Positions 62,554 through 64,000 of a stretch of 64,000 nucleotides of DNA are shown here, in pieces. Position 1 is the first letter of the stretch; the number at the start of each line of letters is the position of its first letter. This stretch comes from Bradyrhizobium huanghuaihaiense. GTDB taxonomy: Bacteria > Pseudomonadota > Alphaproteobacteria > Rhizobiales > Xanthobacteraceae. Below the pieces are notes generated by a model. The model made no database searches. It was not told where the DNA came from and saw only the letters and a program-made list of their open reading frames with translations. Location: NCBI RefSeq assembly GCF_007830635.1, contig NZ_VLLA01000025.1:1-64000 (forward strand), written 5' to 3'. The translations under genes and the position numbers were made by a program.

Positions 62554-63153
62554 ATGTCCAATGCCTATCAAGAACTGATCAATAGTGACCCGGAATGGAA
62601 GCGCAACTACGAGCTGATACGGACGCTCGGCGTCGAGAGTGAACGTGGCATGGCGGTTCTGGTCGGAGCTGAGCTGGACCGCGCGCTGGAACTTGTGCTT
62701 TGTGCGTATCTTGCACCAGGAAAGGCGCGAACAGAGCTCTTCGCGGGCAGCTCGCCACCGCTCGGCACGTTCTCGGGCAAGATCAATCTCTGCCGCGCGT
62801 TGCATCTGATCAACGAAGACGAATGCACAGCACTTCACACGATCCGAAAGATTCGAAACGAGTTCGCGCATGACCCGGACGCATCCTTCGCAAATGCGCA
62901 AATCAGGTCATGGGTCGACATTCTTAGGAGCAATCCCGAGCAAGACCACAAGACCAGATTCGAACTCGAGGCCGCAGGACTGATCGCATCGCTCGAAACG
63001 ACGGCGGTCGATCAGGCGCACGGGCGGGTCTATGAAGAATCGTTCAATACGTGGTACCGGCGTGGCGCCGATCGTGACGCCAAGCCATTAAAGTCGAAGG
63101 AAGAGGCCGCCGAGGCCTATCGATCGAAGAGGAGCGACAAGACCGCGCGCTGA
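62554..63153 (+). CDS. MltR-like (HEPN-type helical) protein
   Basis: A 199-residue protein whose core ERGMAVLVGAELDRALELVL, LFAGSSPPLGTFSGKINLCR and LHTIRKIRNEFAHD matches the MltR family, named for the E. coli mannitol repressor but widely distributed as a helical HEPN-like protein without DNA-binding motif. The RNEFAH segment resembles the HEPN Rx4-6H motif, so an RNase-like role is possible. It begins 73 bases after the DUF3800 gene, probably in the same transcript. A mannitol role is unlikely here. Confidence 0.78.
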   Translation: MSNAYQELINSDPEWKRNYELIRTLGVESERGMAVLVGAELDRALELVLCAYLAPGKARTELFAGSSPPLGTFSGKINLCRALHLINEDECTALHTIRKIRNEFAHDPDASFANAQIRSWVDILRSNPEQDHKTRFELEAAGLIASLETTAVDQAHGRVYEESFNTWYRRGADRDAKPLKSKEEAAEAYRSKRSDKTAR

Positions 63154-63174
63154 CCCAGATAGCCGAAGCGATGG

Positions 63175-63423
63175 TCACAAGGACCTGCTTCGCTTGTTCG
63201 AGGATGTCCGTTCGCCGCCATGGGCCATACGAAACGACAGGAGCCGGCGCTCGGCTTCAAGAACGTAGCGTCGATCAAGAGATGACCCTTGCACCCACTG
63301 GTTGACGTATCGCCGCAAGTCCAGCGGGGCGCGTTCTTTGACTAGCGCCAGTACGTACGGCCAATCGTTCCGACGAAAGCGCGTCAGCAGCCGCGAGACT
63401 ACGCTGTCCTGGCCAGTTCTTTT
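63175..63423 (-). CDS. fragment of an unknown gene, C-terminal piece
   Basis: On the minus strand, codons ending at the TGA at 63175-63177 read DSVVSRLLTRFRRNDWPYVL, ALVKERAPLDLRRYVNQWVQ, then GSSLDRRYVLEAERRLLSFR. The composition is protein-like over about 80 codons, but an in-frame stop lies at about 63424 and there is no start, so it appears to be the 3' end of a frameshifted gene. It may originally have been joined to the neighbouring frame at 63442. No family is recognised. Confidence 0.35.
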   Translation of the reverse strand, partial: KRTGQDSVVSRLLTRFRRNDWPYVLALVKERAPLDLRRYVNQWVQGSSLDRRYVLEAERRLLSFRMAHGGERTSSNKRSRSL

Positions 63424-63441
63424 TCAGCCGTGCTTCGAAAC

Positions 63442-63885
63442 TCAATTTTCGAAACTTTGATCTTTCGCTCTATCAGTACAACGAGCCAGAGCATCTCTTA
63501 CGACGTTGACCGATGCTTCCAGTCTTTGAAGCATGGTCGTCAAGCTCACGATCGTTGCTTCGTCCATGTGAAGATTTTGCGGGGTTAAAGTCGCGCGGAT
63601 GAGTTGATCAATCGGCAATATGAGAGCTCCATTCGAAGAAGTCCTACCGCGTTCAAACGAGAACTCAGGAATCAGATCGCCGTCCGGGGTAAGCCTGCAC
63701 GACAACGCCATGTTGGATGAAATTGCTTCTTCTAAGAGCTCAGCGGGAATTTCGATCGCCGCGACAATGGCCCCGGTCTCACTGATTCTGTATCCAAACC
63801 GATAAAGATCATCCGCCGTTCCCGCATTTCCGAGACATACGCGTTCGGCAAAGGGTTCAACTGCTTGTCGAGCAGCAAGAGCCAA
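63442..63885 (-). CDS. hypothetical protein
   Basis: A 147-codon frame with good protein character (LYRFGYRISETGAIVAAIEI, PAELLEEAISSNMALSCRLT, LEASVNVVRDALARCTDRAK). The likely start is the TTG at 63883-63885, with GGAG eight bases before it; the frame opens about 11 codons further upstream after a TAG. No known domain; the FGYRISETGAIVAAIEIP part suggests a beta-rich core. Gene function is unknown. Confidence 0.5.
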   Translation of the reverse strand: MALAARQAVEPFAERVCLGNAGTADDLYRFGYRISETGAIVAAIEIPAELLEEAISSNMALSCRLTPDGDLIPEFSFERGRTSSNGALILPIDQLIRATLTPQNLHMDEATIVSLTTMLQRLEASVNVVRDALARCTDRAKDQSFEN

Positions 63886-63960
63886 TAACTTAACTCCGTC
63901 AACGTAAGCTTCCCTCCGCTAATACCTAATTTATCGGTATCTGAAAAGTCGTTCTATGTG

Positions 63961-64000
63961 TCTGGCCCCCTTCCGGAGGCCAGATGCCCAAGACGGTTAC
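63961..64000 (+). promoter_or_regulatory. hairpin overlapping a ribosome site and possible gene start at the right edge
   Basis: TCTGGCC (63961-63967) pairs with GGCCAGA (63978-63984). The right arm contains part of a GGAGG ribosome site (63975-63979), and an ATG follows at 63984-63986 (MPKTV, cut by the window edge). A gene with its ribosome site in a hairpin may start here, but five codons are too few to identify it. Confidence 0.25.

Noticed and set aside
1..64000. CRISPR array
   Set aside because: No regularly spaced direct repeats with unique spacers were seen; the only regular short array is the three-copy iteron set, which has near-constant spacing and is too short.

Overview
The window looks like accessory DNA from a rhizobial alphaproteobacterium, most likely Bradyrhizobium or a close relative. 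It is GC-rich, carries the integrative-conjugative-element (ICE) backbone typical of Rhizobiales, has decayed panB/panC genes close to rhizobial sequences, and holds many insertion-sequence remnants. The assignment rests on gene content and protein resemblance recalled from memory, not on a search.

Layout. 1-6.7 kb is a graveyard: the 5' end of an IS5-like transposase, frameshifted panC and panB, an IS481 remnant and unrecognised decayed DNA. 6.8-42.5 kb is the ICE backbone, almost all on the minus strand. Read in the direction of transcription, it runs ardC, a parB-like gene, a giant methylase/helicase (strawberry notch type), a toprim primase-like gene, DUF2493, a small membrane protein, DUF736, AlpA-like HTH, repA, DUF2840, traF peptidase, lytic transglycosylase, relaxase rlxS, traG coupling protein, a ribbon-helix-helix gene, then trbB-C-D-E-J-K-L-F-G-I and DUF2274. 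An xre-type regulator is on the plus strand. Two IS110 elements and an MFS transporter gene interrupt the backbone, most of parA is missing, and the parB-like gene has two single-base frameshifts. The conjugation genes form a mating-pair apparatus (trb), a coupling protein (traG) and a relaxase. repA, ardC, the helicase/primase pair and regulators support maintenance and establishment. No integrase is present in the window.

42.5-47.5 kb is a second junk zone: a small zinc-finger-like gene, a HAMP-PAS protein truncated just before its expected GGDEF part, and a decayed second copy of ICE sequence (a trbI piece fused to an ardC piece, with its leader and a 192-bp conserved block). 47.5-54.1 kb is a tidy five-gene minus-strand operon: a flavin-dependent monooxygenase plus a peptide/nickel-type ABC importer with fused ATPase domains. 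A tRNA with anticodon CAT follows at 54.8 kb.

After the tRNA, on the plus strand, is the most interesting locus: a translationally linked trio (55.7-60.4 kb) of a SIR2-domain protein, a 189-residue middle protein and an SMC/Rad50-like ATPase with a CPVC zinc hook. I read this as a Lamassu / ABC-three-component antiphage system with a SIR2 (NAD-degrading) effector. A DUF3800 gene and an MltR-like gene follow, suggesting a small defence island next to a tRNA.

Beyond genes, the ICE carries repeated structured leaders. One architecture stands before ardC, parB and the helicase gene. A second, different leader is shared by DUF736 and DUF2493. There are also three iterons beside repA, and an inverted-repeat cluster upstream of the relaxase that is a candidate oriT.
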